A stretch of 64,000 nucleotides of DNA from Streptomyces sp. Ag109_O5-1 (GTDB lineage Bacteria > Actinomycetota > Actinomycetes > Streptomycetales > Streptomycetaceae), in contig NZ_RKQF01000001.1 of the NCBI RefSeq assembly GCF_003814875.1, positions 10,912,001 through 10,976,000 of the forward strand, in the 5' to 3' direction. The number at the start of each line of letters is the position of its first letter. Within the stretch, counting starts at the first letter, position 1. Shown here piece after piece: positions 59,001 to 64,000 of this stretch. A model generated the notes under the pieces. That model had not been told where the DNA came from and searched no databases. It worked only from the letters and a program-made list of their open reading frames with translations. A program made the translations under genes and the position numbers.

Positions 59001-61055
59001 GAACAGCGGGTCGAAGTCCGCCACGCCGTCGAGGAATCCGCCTCGGCGGGTGTACGTCGTCCCGATCCGGTCCGGGTCGGGATGGTGCAGGGCGGCCAGG
59101 TCCCAGCCCCGGTCGGCGGGGAACTCGGAGGTGGCGTCGGCCCCCTCGGCCACCAGGCGCCAGAGGTCCTCGGGCGAGCTCACTCCGCCCGGGTAACGGC
59201 AGCCGACGGCCACGATCGCCACCGGGTCGGCCTCCGGGCCGCGCGTCGCAACCGCCCTCGCGGATACCGGAGTTCCGTGCAGCCGGGCGTCCAGGTAGGC
59301 GGCTGTCGCGGCCGGGCTCGGATGGTCCCACATCAGTGTCGCCGGGAGCCGCAGCCCGGTGCGGGCGCCGAGCCGGTGCCACAGGGTCATGGCGTCCATC
59401 GACGTCAGACCGATATCGGCGAACGCGGTGCCGGGATCGGCGGCCGCCCCGCTGATCGCCGCGGCCTCCGTGCACACCAGGTCGGTCAGCGCGGCCCGCC
59501 GCTCGCCGGGCGTGCGGTCGGCCAGTGCGACGAGGCCCGGTTCGGCACGACGGTCGGCGAGGGCCTGGCGCAGTAGGGCCCGGCGCAGTTTGCCGCCCGC
59601 GGTGCGCGGCACGGCCGGGGTGAGCAGCACCTCCTCGGGAACCTTGTGCGCGGAGAGCACCGCCGCGCAGGCGCGCAGCAGCGGCGCCGGATCCAGGTCC
59701 GGCCGGTCCGGCACCACGAACGCCACCGGAACCTCACCGAGCAGCGGATGGGCCCGCCCGACCACGGCCGCGTCCTGCACCCCCGGCAGACCGCACAGCA
59801 CGCGCTCGACCTCGGCCGGGTCGACGTTCTCCCCGCCGCGCACGATACGGTCGGTCGCCCGCCCGGTGACCGTCAGAACGCCCCGCTCGTCCAACCGGCC
59901 CAGGTCACCGGTCCGGTACCAGCCGTCGCGCAGGACGGCGGCGGTCTCCTCGGGCCGGTTGTGGTAGCCGAGCATCACGCCCGGGCCCCGCACCCAGATC
60001 TCGCCGTCCCCGTCGGCGGTCTCCGGCGTGACGAGGCGTACCTCCATACCGGGCAGCGGTGTCCCGCTGCCGCCACGCGCCCTCGGCCCGCCAGGCCCCT
60101 CCATGGCGATCTTTCCGCAGGTCTCCGTGGAGCCGTAGCCGTCCAGCAGCGGGGCACCGAACCGCGCCTCGACCTCCTCCCGCAACTCCGGGTCACTGGG
60201 CGCCCCGGCCGTGACGCACAGCCGCAGCGAGGGCACGGAGCCCAGCCCGGTGTCCAGCAACTGCCAGTAGGTGAGGGGGACTCCGGCCAGGACGGTCGGC
60301 GCGTACTCGTCGACCAGCCGTGCCAGCGCGGCCGGTTCGCGGGACGCGGTGATCCGGGCGCTCGCCCCGGCCACGGTGGTGCCCAGGACACAGAGCGAGT
60401 GGGCGTAGGTGTGGGAGAGGGGCAGCGGCCACAGGATGCGGTCCGCGGCCGACAGGCCGAGCCGGGGCAGGTAGCAGGCGGCCGGGGACCAGAGCGCGGA
60501 CCGCTGACTGGAGACCGCCGCCCTGCTGACGCCGGAGGTACCGGAGGTGTAGAGCAGCCAGGCAGGCTGGTCCAGGCCGAGGTCGTCAGGGGGAGCGGAC
60601 GACGGTTCTGCGACCAGCGCCTCCCAGGCGGTGGCCCCTTCCGGCAGCGGGCCCTCGCCGGTGACGAGCAGCCGGACCGGCCGGCCGGCCGTCAGCCGGG
60701 TGATCCGTGACAGGTTGCGCCGGTCGGTGACCAGCACGGCCGGATCGCAGTCGGCCAGCAGCTCGGCGAGTTCGGCATCCGTGGCGCGGGAACCGAGCGG
60801 CACGCCCACCGTGCCGGCCCGCACCGTGGCCAGCAGCCCCTCGACCAGCTCCACGCCGTTGTCCAGGCAGAAGGCCACCCGGTCCGAGCGGCCGGTCTCC
60901 AGCCGTGCCCCCAACCGGCCCGTCCTGCACTCCAGTTCGGCCCAGGACAGCGCCCGCCGGTCATCGGCGAAGGCGACCCTCCCGCCGTGCCGCCGGGCGT
61001 TGTCGACGAGCAACTCCGCGACGGGCCGCACTTCCGGCGCCTGCACCGTTCCCAC
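53085..61055 (-). CDS. Single-module type I polyketide synthase: AL-ACP-KS-AT-DH-KR-ACP-TE
   Basis: 2656 aa from GTG 61055 (AGGGGGA site). Acyl/aryl-AMP ligase about 10-490 (LLYTSGTSGVSRAAVSS, DGYGSTETCG, YRTGDLGRL, TAGGKLRR); ACP with S552 (DIGLTSMD); KS with C781 (DTACSSSL) plus EGHGTGT and KSNLGH histidines; AT with S1231 (GHSVGE) and HAFH near 1328, predicting malonyl-CoA; DH with H1522 (HTIGDRVLVP, G5 of HxxxGxxxxP replaced) and DAALH near 1683; KR with TGGTGALG near 2010, a VDD B-type motif and Y2146; ACP with S2314 (LGFDSLS); TE with C2513 (GYCAGG) in place of serine. A pentapeptide-like repeat lies at about 1886-1961. It should activate a carboxylic acid, extend once, reduce, perhaps dehydrate, and release. 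Confidence 0.93.
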   Translation of the reverse strand: MGTVQAPEVRPVAELLVDNARRHGGRVAFADDRRALSWAELECRTGRLGARLETGRSDRVAFCLDNGVELVEGLLATVRAGTVGVPLGSRATDAELAELLADCDPAVLVTDRRNLSRITRLTAGRPVRLLVTGEGPLPEGATAWEALVAEPSSAPPDDLGLDQPAWLLYTSGTSGVSRAAVSSQRSALWSPAACYLPRLGLSAADRILWPLPLSHTYAHSLCVLGTTVAGASARITASREPAALARLVDEYAPTVLAGVPLTYWQLLDTGLGSVPSLRLCVTAGAPSDPELREEVEARFGAPLLDGYGSTETCGKIAMEGPGGPRARGGSGTPLPGMEVRLVTPETADGDGEIWVRGPGVMLGYHNRPEETAAVLRDGWYRTGDLGRLDERGVLTVTGRATDRIVRGGENVDPAEVERVLCGLPGVQDAAVVGRAHPLLGEVPVAFVVPDRPDLDPAPLLRACAAVLSAHKVPEEVLLTPAVPRTAGGKLRRALLRQALADRRAEPGLVALADRTPGERRAALTDLVCTEAAAISGAAADPGTAFADIGLTSMDAMTLWHRLGARTGLRLPATLMWDHPSPAATAAYLDARLHGTPVSARAVATRGPEADPVAIVAVGCRYPGGVSSPEDLWRLVAEGADATSEFPADRGWDLAALHHPDPDRIGTTYTRRGGFLDGVADFDPLFFGMSPREALATDPQQRLLLEVAWETFERAGIPAPRLRGTSTGVFVGLMHAGGYASGLSPHELESHLGVGSSPSVASGRIAYVLGLRGPALTLDTACSSSLVALDLAARSLRAGECSLALAGGVTVLPSPLPFVAFSRLRGLSPDGRCRSFAAGADGTAWAEGVGLVLLERLSDARRNGHPVLAVLRGSAVNSDGASNGLTAPNGEAQRDLIRLALADAGLRAADVDAVEGHGTGTALGDPIEAGALLATYGQHRDPGDPVWLGSVKSNLGHTQAAAGVAGLIKLIEAMRHDELPASLYAEQPSPHVDWSAGAVQLLDRARPWPRRRDRPRRAAVSSFGIGGTNAHVIIEEPPRDDADQAAPTTRRLPVMPWLVGGGDEAGLRAQAARLAAALTDVRDETGALDSAYSLATTRAPLSHRAAVLATDTDGLLAGLRDLAAGIDGPALLRGTAHPRPKVALLCPGQGAQRPGMGGELRAAFPVFEAAFTALCEEFTPWLDRPLLEVIDGEAGLLDRTDYAQPALFAHAVALHTLLAGLGVRPDFLVGHSVGELAAAHVAGVFSRADAVRLVAARGRLMAALPAGGAMIAVRAPLAEVKRRLDRVPGRAVAVAAVNGPESVVLSGPEDAVTALATAVGRPYRRLRVSHAFHSPLLDPMLADYRAVAESVTYHRPSVPIVSTLTGRTEPEALATADHWVRQARETVRFAEAMSRLAEEGVTAYVEAGPFPSLAVAAEECVGPGTGAVFSACGDARTTAAALAALHVHGVPVDWRSVYAGTGARRCPLPTYPFQRRRYWLNAAAHRSRSGHPLMGEPLPDADRPGIRHTTVLSLDRHSWLADHTIGDRVLVPATVFAELAARADGSPGPAGLAELALHAPLVLSAEHGTQVQVVAGSPDESGGRPVTVWARRAGTPGPWTRHATATTAPAGPPPDGLPTAWPPAGAERIAVDYGRLAGHGHRYGTAFRAVTALWRRGDEILAELALPPGEAAAAGSYTLHPALFDAALHAALLAGEPGDEQGEPEAPLALSGVKVYTTGACAARAVVRRVGPDEFRVALTDGAGLPLAVVESVVTRPIPTRAPAETYRLAWRPMAPGGSASTTHEVLDVARLAAALPPDAAVPDRVRGLLTAVLERVRDWTADARPGRLLVLTRNATGDDPDLAEAAVAGLVHSAQSEHPDRIVLVDRPDAPADTAKPGLADLEAADLKATDLNAADPKAADLEAAGPKVADLNAADPKAADQEAAGPKVADLNAADPKAADQEAAGPKVADLNAADPKAADLEAAELEAALRSGEPQVALRDGVVLAPRLVLADPPAAGSAEPAPEGTVLVTGGTGALGAGLARYLVTERGVRRLLLASRSGKVPDWVDELPADVRVVACDVSDRASVDALVGSCRSTLTAVFHLAGVVDDGVVDAMTPERLVTVLAPKADGAWYLHEATKGLDLSAFVLYSSAAGVLGRPGQSNYAAANGFLDALARHRVARGLPAQALAWGPWATAGDEGMAGRVAPGRTREGGVLSVGEREGTVLLDAALRTPEPLLVPVPLDLRAAADAGAPAVLADLLPRSPAAVDTAPVEGAGQRPGAWRERLASVPSPERPALLTELIRAEIAAVLGFADPAALPAERSFTELGFDSLSAVQIRNRLSAFTQVRLAPTVALEYPTLPELAAHVHTALLDADAPQGAEPERVDGPRETRPEPAAQLPHAPYRFSPLYHRVLREQGPQEAMGLRFLASYALPVFSDGERARHTVPPLQLAHGDGTPLVYLPDYLAPHLRLPTALARRFDGERDLYLLEHPGFGTRRAVPDSVATLVRAHADTVRSLPVETAPVLVGYCAGGAIAHAVARQLALAGRPPAGVVLIDSHAGVLRRADARGQALVSAGAALPADVVDGLDDSLLITGGGYVRVMEGWRPEPSPVPTLLLRGRPTAEMLRVAPDGDWRPHWPLPHDGVDVPGDHHSVLHQDADSTAAAIRAWLTK
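55171..55400 (-). repeat. 60-bp tandem repeats encoding pentapeptide-like units in the PKS
   Basis: 55201-55260 and 55261-55320 are identical; 55321-55380 differs at about five bases; half-copies flank them. The protein reads about 18 consecutive five-residue units of the form A-D-L-x-A, A-D-P-K-A or A-G-P-K-V. It sits between DH and the KR catalytic part, where a structural KR subdomain normally lies. Built from 15-bp units, then amplified as 60-bp blocks. Confidence 0.9.
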
Positions 61056-61492
61056 CCGGTTCCCCCTGATACCCCAACGCCTGTGCCATACAGGCCCGTT
61101 GAGGAGCCTAACGCCGCATGCCGGCGCCGAACGGGCCGCGACGCGCGGCCCGACGGGAGTCGTTCGACGGGTTGGTGACGGCCGCGTACGACGCCGGGAC
61201 CCGCCGCCGGTGACCGTCCGGGACGGCAACGGCAGGTTGATGATCTTCGGGATCGCGGAGCCGATCGCCTGCGGAGCGGGGGTGCGCCCCGAGCACTCAC
61301 CGCATCCGGACCCCCGAGGGGGTTGCAGCGCCAGCCCGAGCGGCGTTTTCTGGAAGTATCCGATGGTGAAACAAGAGCGCCTAGGGTCGCGGCACGGACC
61401 GGGGGTTCTGCCTCGACGTGTTTCTCCTGGCCACCGCCTCGGTCTGCGCGGTCCGTCGTCGGCCCCCGGCGTTCGACGCGGAGGTGAGCCAG
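61056..61492. other. 437-bp region between divergent PKS and formaldehyde dehydrogenase genes
   Basis: No gene is recognised. It contains an inverted repeat GGGCCGCG-N3-CGCGGCCC at 61133-61151 and a less GC-rich patch around 61350-61380 that may hold a promoter. Its inverted repeat lacks the CCGATCGG core spacing of the island boxes. Confidence 0.6.
61133..61151. repeat. Inverted repeat upstream of PKS
   Basis: Exact 8-bp arms GGGCCGCG and CGCGGCCC around ACG, 78 bp before the PKS start codon. Possible operator or mRNA hairpin. Confidence 0.5.
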
Positions 61493-62644
61493 GTGAAAGC
61501 CGTCGTCTACGAGAAGCCCTTCAGTGTCACTGTGAGGGACGTCGACGATCCGCGCATCCAGCACCCGAACGACGTGCTGGTACGGGTCACGTCGACCGCC
61601 ATCTGCGGATCCGACCTGCATATGTACGAGGGCCGCACGGCCGCCGAGTCGGGCATCGTCTTCGGACACGAGAACCTCGGCATAGTCGAGGAGATCGGCG
61701 CGGGCGTGACGTCGTTGTCCAAGGGCGACCGTGTCGTCATGCCGTTCAACGTCGCCTGCGGATTCTGCAAGAACTGCCTGGCCGGCAAGACCGGCTTCTG
61801 CCTCACGGTCAATCCGGGCTTCGCCGGCGGAGCCTACGGCTATGTGGCGATGGGCCCCTACAAGGGCGGGCAGGCAGAGCTGCTGCGGGTACCGTTCGCC
61901 GACTTCAACTGCCTCAAGCTGCCGCCGGGCGAGGAGTTCGAGACCGATTTCGTGCTGCTCGCCGACATCTTCCCGACCGGCTACCACGGCTGCGAGCTCG
62001 CCCAGGTGTCTCCCGGCGAGAGCGTGGCCGTCTTCGGGGCCGGCCCGGTCGGGCTGATGGCCGCGTACTCCGCGCTGCTGCGCGGTGCGGCCAAGGTGTT
62101 CTCGGTCGACCGCGTGCCCGAGCGGCTCGCCAAGGCCGAGCAGATCGGAGCGATCCCGATCGACTTCACCAAGGGCGACCCGGCGGCCCAGATCAAGGAA
62201 CAGACCGGAGGCGAGGGAACGGACAAGGGCGTCGACGCCGTCGGCTATCAGGCCCAGGCGCACGACGCGAGCCACGAGGAACCCGCCATCGTCCTCAACG
62301 CCCTCGTCGAGACGGTGCGGCCGACCGGTATGCACGGTGTGCCGGGCCTGTACGTCCCGTCCGACCCGGGCGGCCCCGACGAGCACGCCAAACACGGCCA
62401 GCTGCTGGTCTCCATCGGCAGGATGTTCGAGAAGGGCCAGCGGATGGGCACCGGCCAGTGCAATGTGAAGCAGTACAACCGCCAGTTGCGTGACCTGATC
62501 ATCGCAGGGCGGGCCAAGCCCAGCTTCGTGGTCTCCCACGAACTGCCACTGGAGGAAGCGCCGAGGGCGTACGAGAAGTTCGACCAGCGGATAGAGGGCT
62601 ACACCAAGGTCGTCCTGCACCCCGGGCACGCTCTCGCGGCGTAG
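61493..62644 (+). CDS. fdhA: Glutathione-independent formaldehyde dehydrogenase-type zinc enzyme
   Basis: 383 aa, MDR superfamily. VTSTAICGSDLHMYEGR (catalytic Zn), GHENLGIVEEIG, structural Zn cysteines CGFCKNCLAGKTGFC, the insertion NPGFAGGAYGYVAMGPYKGG typical of the P. putida-type formaldehyde dismutase/dehydrogenase, Rossmann VAVFGAGPVGLMAAYSA, and the C-terminal block VKQYNRQLRDLIIAGRAKPS. These enzymes oxidise formaldehyde or other aldehydes with tightly bound NAD. GTG 61493 follows GCGGAGGTGAGCCAG. Divergent from the PKS; may be unrelated to it. Confidence 0.9.
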   Translation: MKAVVYEKPFSVTVRDVDDPRIQHPNDVLVRVTSTAICGSDLHMYEGRTAAESGIVFGHENLGIVEEIGAGVTSLSKGDRVVMPFNVACGFCKNCLAGKTGFCLTVNPGFAGGAYGYVAMGPYKGGQAELLRVPFADFNCLKLPPGEEFETDFVLLADIFPTGYHGCELAQVSPGESVAVFGAGPVGLMAAYSALLRGAAKVFSVDRVPERLAKAEQIGAIPIDFTKGDPAAQIKEQTGGEGTDKGVDAVGYQAQAHDASHEEPAIVLNALVETVRPTGMHGVPGLYVPSDPGGPDEHAKHGQLLVSIGRMFEKGQRMGTGQCNVKQYNRQLRDLIIAGRAKPSFVVSHELPLEEAPRAYEKFDQRIEGYTKVVLHPGHALAA

Positions 62645-62662
62645 GACCGTCCACACACCCAC

Positions 62663-62702
62663 GGCGGGCCGGCTCCCGTGCCCGGCCCGCCCTTCGGCGG
62701 GC
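62663..62702. terminator. Overlapping hairpins after formaldehyde dehydrogenase
   Basis: Exact 10-bp arms GGCGGGCCGG and CCGGCCCGCC (62663-62691), overlapping a second stem GCCCGCC-CTTC-GGCGGGC. It lies 19 bp after the stop and between convergent genes, so a bidirectional terminator is likely. Confidence 0.65.
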
Positions 62703-62735
62703 GAGGTCTCCTCGACGGCATCGGCCGGGGTCCGG

Positions 62736-63221
62736 CTACGGGCGTCCGGCACCGTCCCCGCCCGGTTCGGCATCCGCGGAAGCCGCGGTGAGCGCGGCGA
62801 CCCACTCGGCGGGCCAGGGCGCGCTGACCCGCTCCTCTCCCGGCTTTTCCGGTGGCACATGGACGACCGTGTACCGGCCGGACGCCGCGAGCCGACGCGG
62901 CCGGCCGTCGGTCCTCTCGCCCCACACCTCGAACCGGAACGTCATCGAGGACGTCCCGATGCGTTCGACGGCGAGGATGGTCGTCACCTCCTGCTGGAAC
63001 CACAGCGGAGAGGCGAAGTCGACCTCGTAGCGCACCCGCGGTGCGGCACCGAAGTAGCCGACGACACCGTGCTCGCGGGCCAGCGCCGCCTCGGCCGCCT
63101 CCACGAACCGGACCACCGCCGAGTTGTGGTAGTGCCCGGAGGCGTCGGTGTCCGACCACTCCACGCGGCACCGGTGGACGGCACTGGCCAGTTCGGCGGG
63201 CGTATCCTCGGTGGATCTCAT
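62736..63221 (-). CDS. Acyl-CoA thioesterase, 4-hydroxybenzoyl-CoA thioesterase (hotdog) family
   Basis: 161 aa. CRVEWSDTDASGHYHNSAVV carries the D-x-D-x-x-G-H-x-x-N active-site pattern; VRYEVDFASPLWFQQEVTT and SSMTFRFEVWGE are the following hotdog strands. Hydrolyses aryl- or acyl-CoA thioesters. Start ATG 63221, weak ribosome site. Divergent from the FAH-family gene across an 88-bp AT-rich promoter region; together they suggest aromatic or dicarboxylic acid catabolism rather than the PKS. Confidence 0.85.
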   Translation of the reverse strand: MRSTEDTPAELASAVHRCRVEWSDTDASGHYHNSAVVRFVEAAEAALAREHGVVGYFGAAPRVRYEVDFASPLWFQQEVTTILAVERIGTSSMTFRFEVWGERTDGRPRRLAASGRYTVVHVPPEKPGEERVSAPWPAEWVAALTAASADAEPGGDGAGRP

Positions 63222-63309
63222 GTCTCGTATTTTTCACGGTCGTCATTTAAAGTCAATACGCTCGCCCGGTCGTGGGCGTGTCCGACCGCAACTGAGCGAA
63301 AGGGGCGAC
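63222..63309. promoter_or_regulatory. AT-rich divergent promoter region
   Basis: Between the thioesterase and FAH-family starts the base composition drops sharply (runs such as TATTTTT and ATTTAAAG). Six-base arms CGTATT (63226-63231) and AATACG (63255-63260) are reverse complements. Likely shared operator/promoter. Confidence 0.5.
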
Positions 63310-64000
63310 GTGAAGCTTGCATCCCTCGCCGTCGACGGCGAGCGGCGATCCGGCGTCGTAGACAAGACCGGGCAGACGGTCACCGTGCTGCCCGCGGAGA
63401 TCGGCACCGTGGACGACATCGTCCGCGGCGGCCCGGAAGCCCTGGAGGCGGTCCGCGCCGCCGTGCCCGGTGTGCCCCTGGCCCTGTCCCAGGTCCGCCT
63501 GGAAGCCCCGCTGCACCGCTTCAACCGTGACATCCTGTGCACCGGCTGGAACTACTGGGACCACTTCGAGGAGTCGAGGGGGAAACGGGAGGGACAGGAC
63601 CCGGACAAGCGGCCCGAGCATCCCACCTTCTTCACCAAGGGCCCCGGCACCGTCATCGGCCCCGGCGACGACATCGCCTACGACCCCGACCTCTCCGCCA
63701 AGTGGGACTACGAGGCCGAGATCGCGCTCGTCATCGGCCGCGAGGGACGGTCGATCCCGGAGGAGAAGGCCCTGGACCACGTCTTCGGCTACCTCGTCGC
63801 CAACGACGTCTCCCAGCGTGACCTCCAGCGGGCACACGGCGGCCAGTGGCTCAAGGGCAAGAGCATCGACGCGACCATGCCGCTCGGGCCGTGGCTGACG
63901 ACCGCCGACGAGATCGACGACCTGACCGGCCTGCGGGTGCAGTGCGAGGTCGACGGCCGTCTGCTGCAGAACGCGACCAGCGGCCAGATGGCCTTCCCCA
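63310..64000 (+). CDS. Fumarylacetoacetate hydrolase-family protein, 3' end outside window
   Basis: 230 codons visible from GTG 63310 (GAAAGGGG site). LCTGWNYWDHFEES, PTFFTKGPGTVIGPGDDIAY, WDYEAEIALVIGREGRSIPE (metal-binding glutamates) and GYLVANDVSQRDLQRAHGGQ then KGKSIDATMPLGPWL are FAH-fold signatures. Enzymes of this type hydrolyse or decarboxylate 2-oxo acids (2-keto-4-pentenoate hydratase, fumarylpyruvate hydrolase). The C-terminal catalytic part lies beyond the window. Confidence 0.9.
   Translation, partial: MKLASLAVDGERRSGVVDKTGQTVTVLPAEIGTVDDIVRGGPEALEAVRAAVPGVPLALSQVRLEAPLHRFNRDILCTGWNYWDHFEESRGKREGQDPDKRPEHPTFFTKGPGTVIGPGDDIAYDPDLSAKWDYEAEIALVIGREGRSIPEEKALDHVFGYLVANDVSQRDLQRAHGGQWLKGKSIDATMPLGPWLTTADEIDDLTGLRVQCEVDGRLLQNATSGQMAFP

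Noticed and set aside
61133..61151. GGGCCGCG-N3-CGCGGCCC taken as another DevR/OsdR box
   Set aside because: Length and centre differ (19 bp, odd spacing) and the CCG-N2-CGG core is absent; it lies in the PKS region with no stress gene.
1..64000. tRNA, rRNA, insertion sequences or attachment sites
   Set aside because: No cloverleaf, rRNA segment, transposase motif (DDE, HUH) or flanking direct repeats were recognised on reading both strands.

Overview
The window is 64 kb of very GC-rich DNA with strong third-position G/C bias, GTG starts and many overlapping start/stop codons. Gene content points to the accessory part of a Streptomyces (or close relative) chromosome: many universal stress proteins (USPs), a SpoIIE-type phosphatase, ArsR regulators and a type I polyketide synthase. 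All identifications come from reading translations and motifs; no database search was run.

1-50.6 kb is a stress/hypoxia island resembling the mycobacterial DosR (DevR) dormancy regulon and the OsdR-type region of streptomycetes. It holds five intact two-domain USPs plus USP remnants, and families known from DosR regulons: an Rv1733c-like membrane protein, a DUF1876 (Rv1738-like) protein, an Acg-like nitroreductase, a CtpF-like P-type ATPase, CBS proteins, an Rv0079/Rv0080-like pair, a GH65 enzyme and a small heat-shock protein remnant. These are interleaved with ATP-yielding carbon metabolism: PFK, class I aldolase, GAPDH, phosphoketolase, pyruvate formate-lyase with its activase, ADP-forming acyl-CoA synthetase, PPDK and an arginine-deiminase locus. 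A palindrome close to GGGCCGATCGGCCC recurs about 20 times between genes, usually centred 88-102 bp before a start codon and often as a pair about 21 bp apart. I infer that a DosR/OsdR-like response regulator, not encoded here, controls the island.

43.6-51.5 kb adds a second layer: three related ArsR-family regulators linked to AT-rich palindromes (AATTGC-N8-GCAATT at two of them). They flank a tightly overlapping sulP-PPOX-ATPase-STAS group and a collapsed group 4 [NiFe]-hydrogenase (formate hydrogenlyase-like) locus.

51.5-61.1 kb is a compact biosynthetic unit: a flavin-dependent halogenase and a 2656-aa one-module PKS (acyl ligase-ACP-KS-AT-DH-KR-ACP-TE) with an odd pentapeptide-like repeat and a cysteine-nucleophile thioesterase motif. 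61.5-64 kb carries a formaldehyde-dehydrogenase-type enzyme, a hotdog thioesterase and a fumarylacetoacetate-hydrolase-family enzyme cut by the window end.

The island is visibly eroded or imperfectly assembled. Single-base frameshifts affect oleate hydratase, two CBS-BON genes and a flavodoxin; deletion junctions fuse arcA to arcB, a FAD oxidase to a TPP enzyme, and collapse the hydrogenase genes; short USP and Hsp20 relics lie between genes. Whether these are real decay or assembly errors must be settled with reads.
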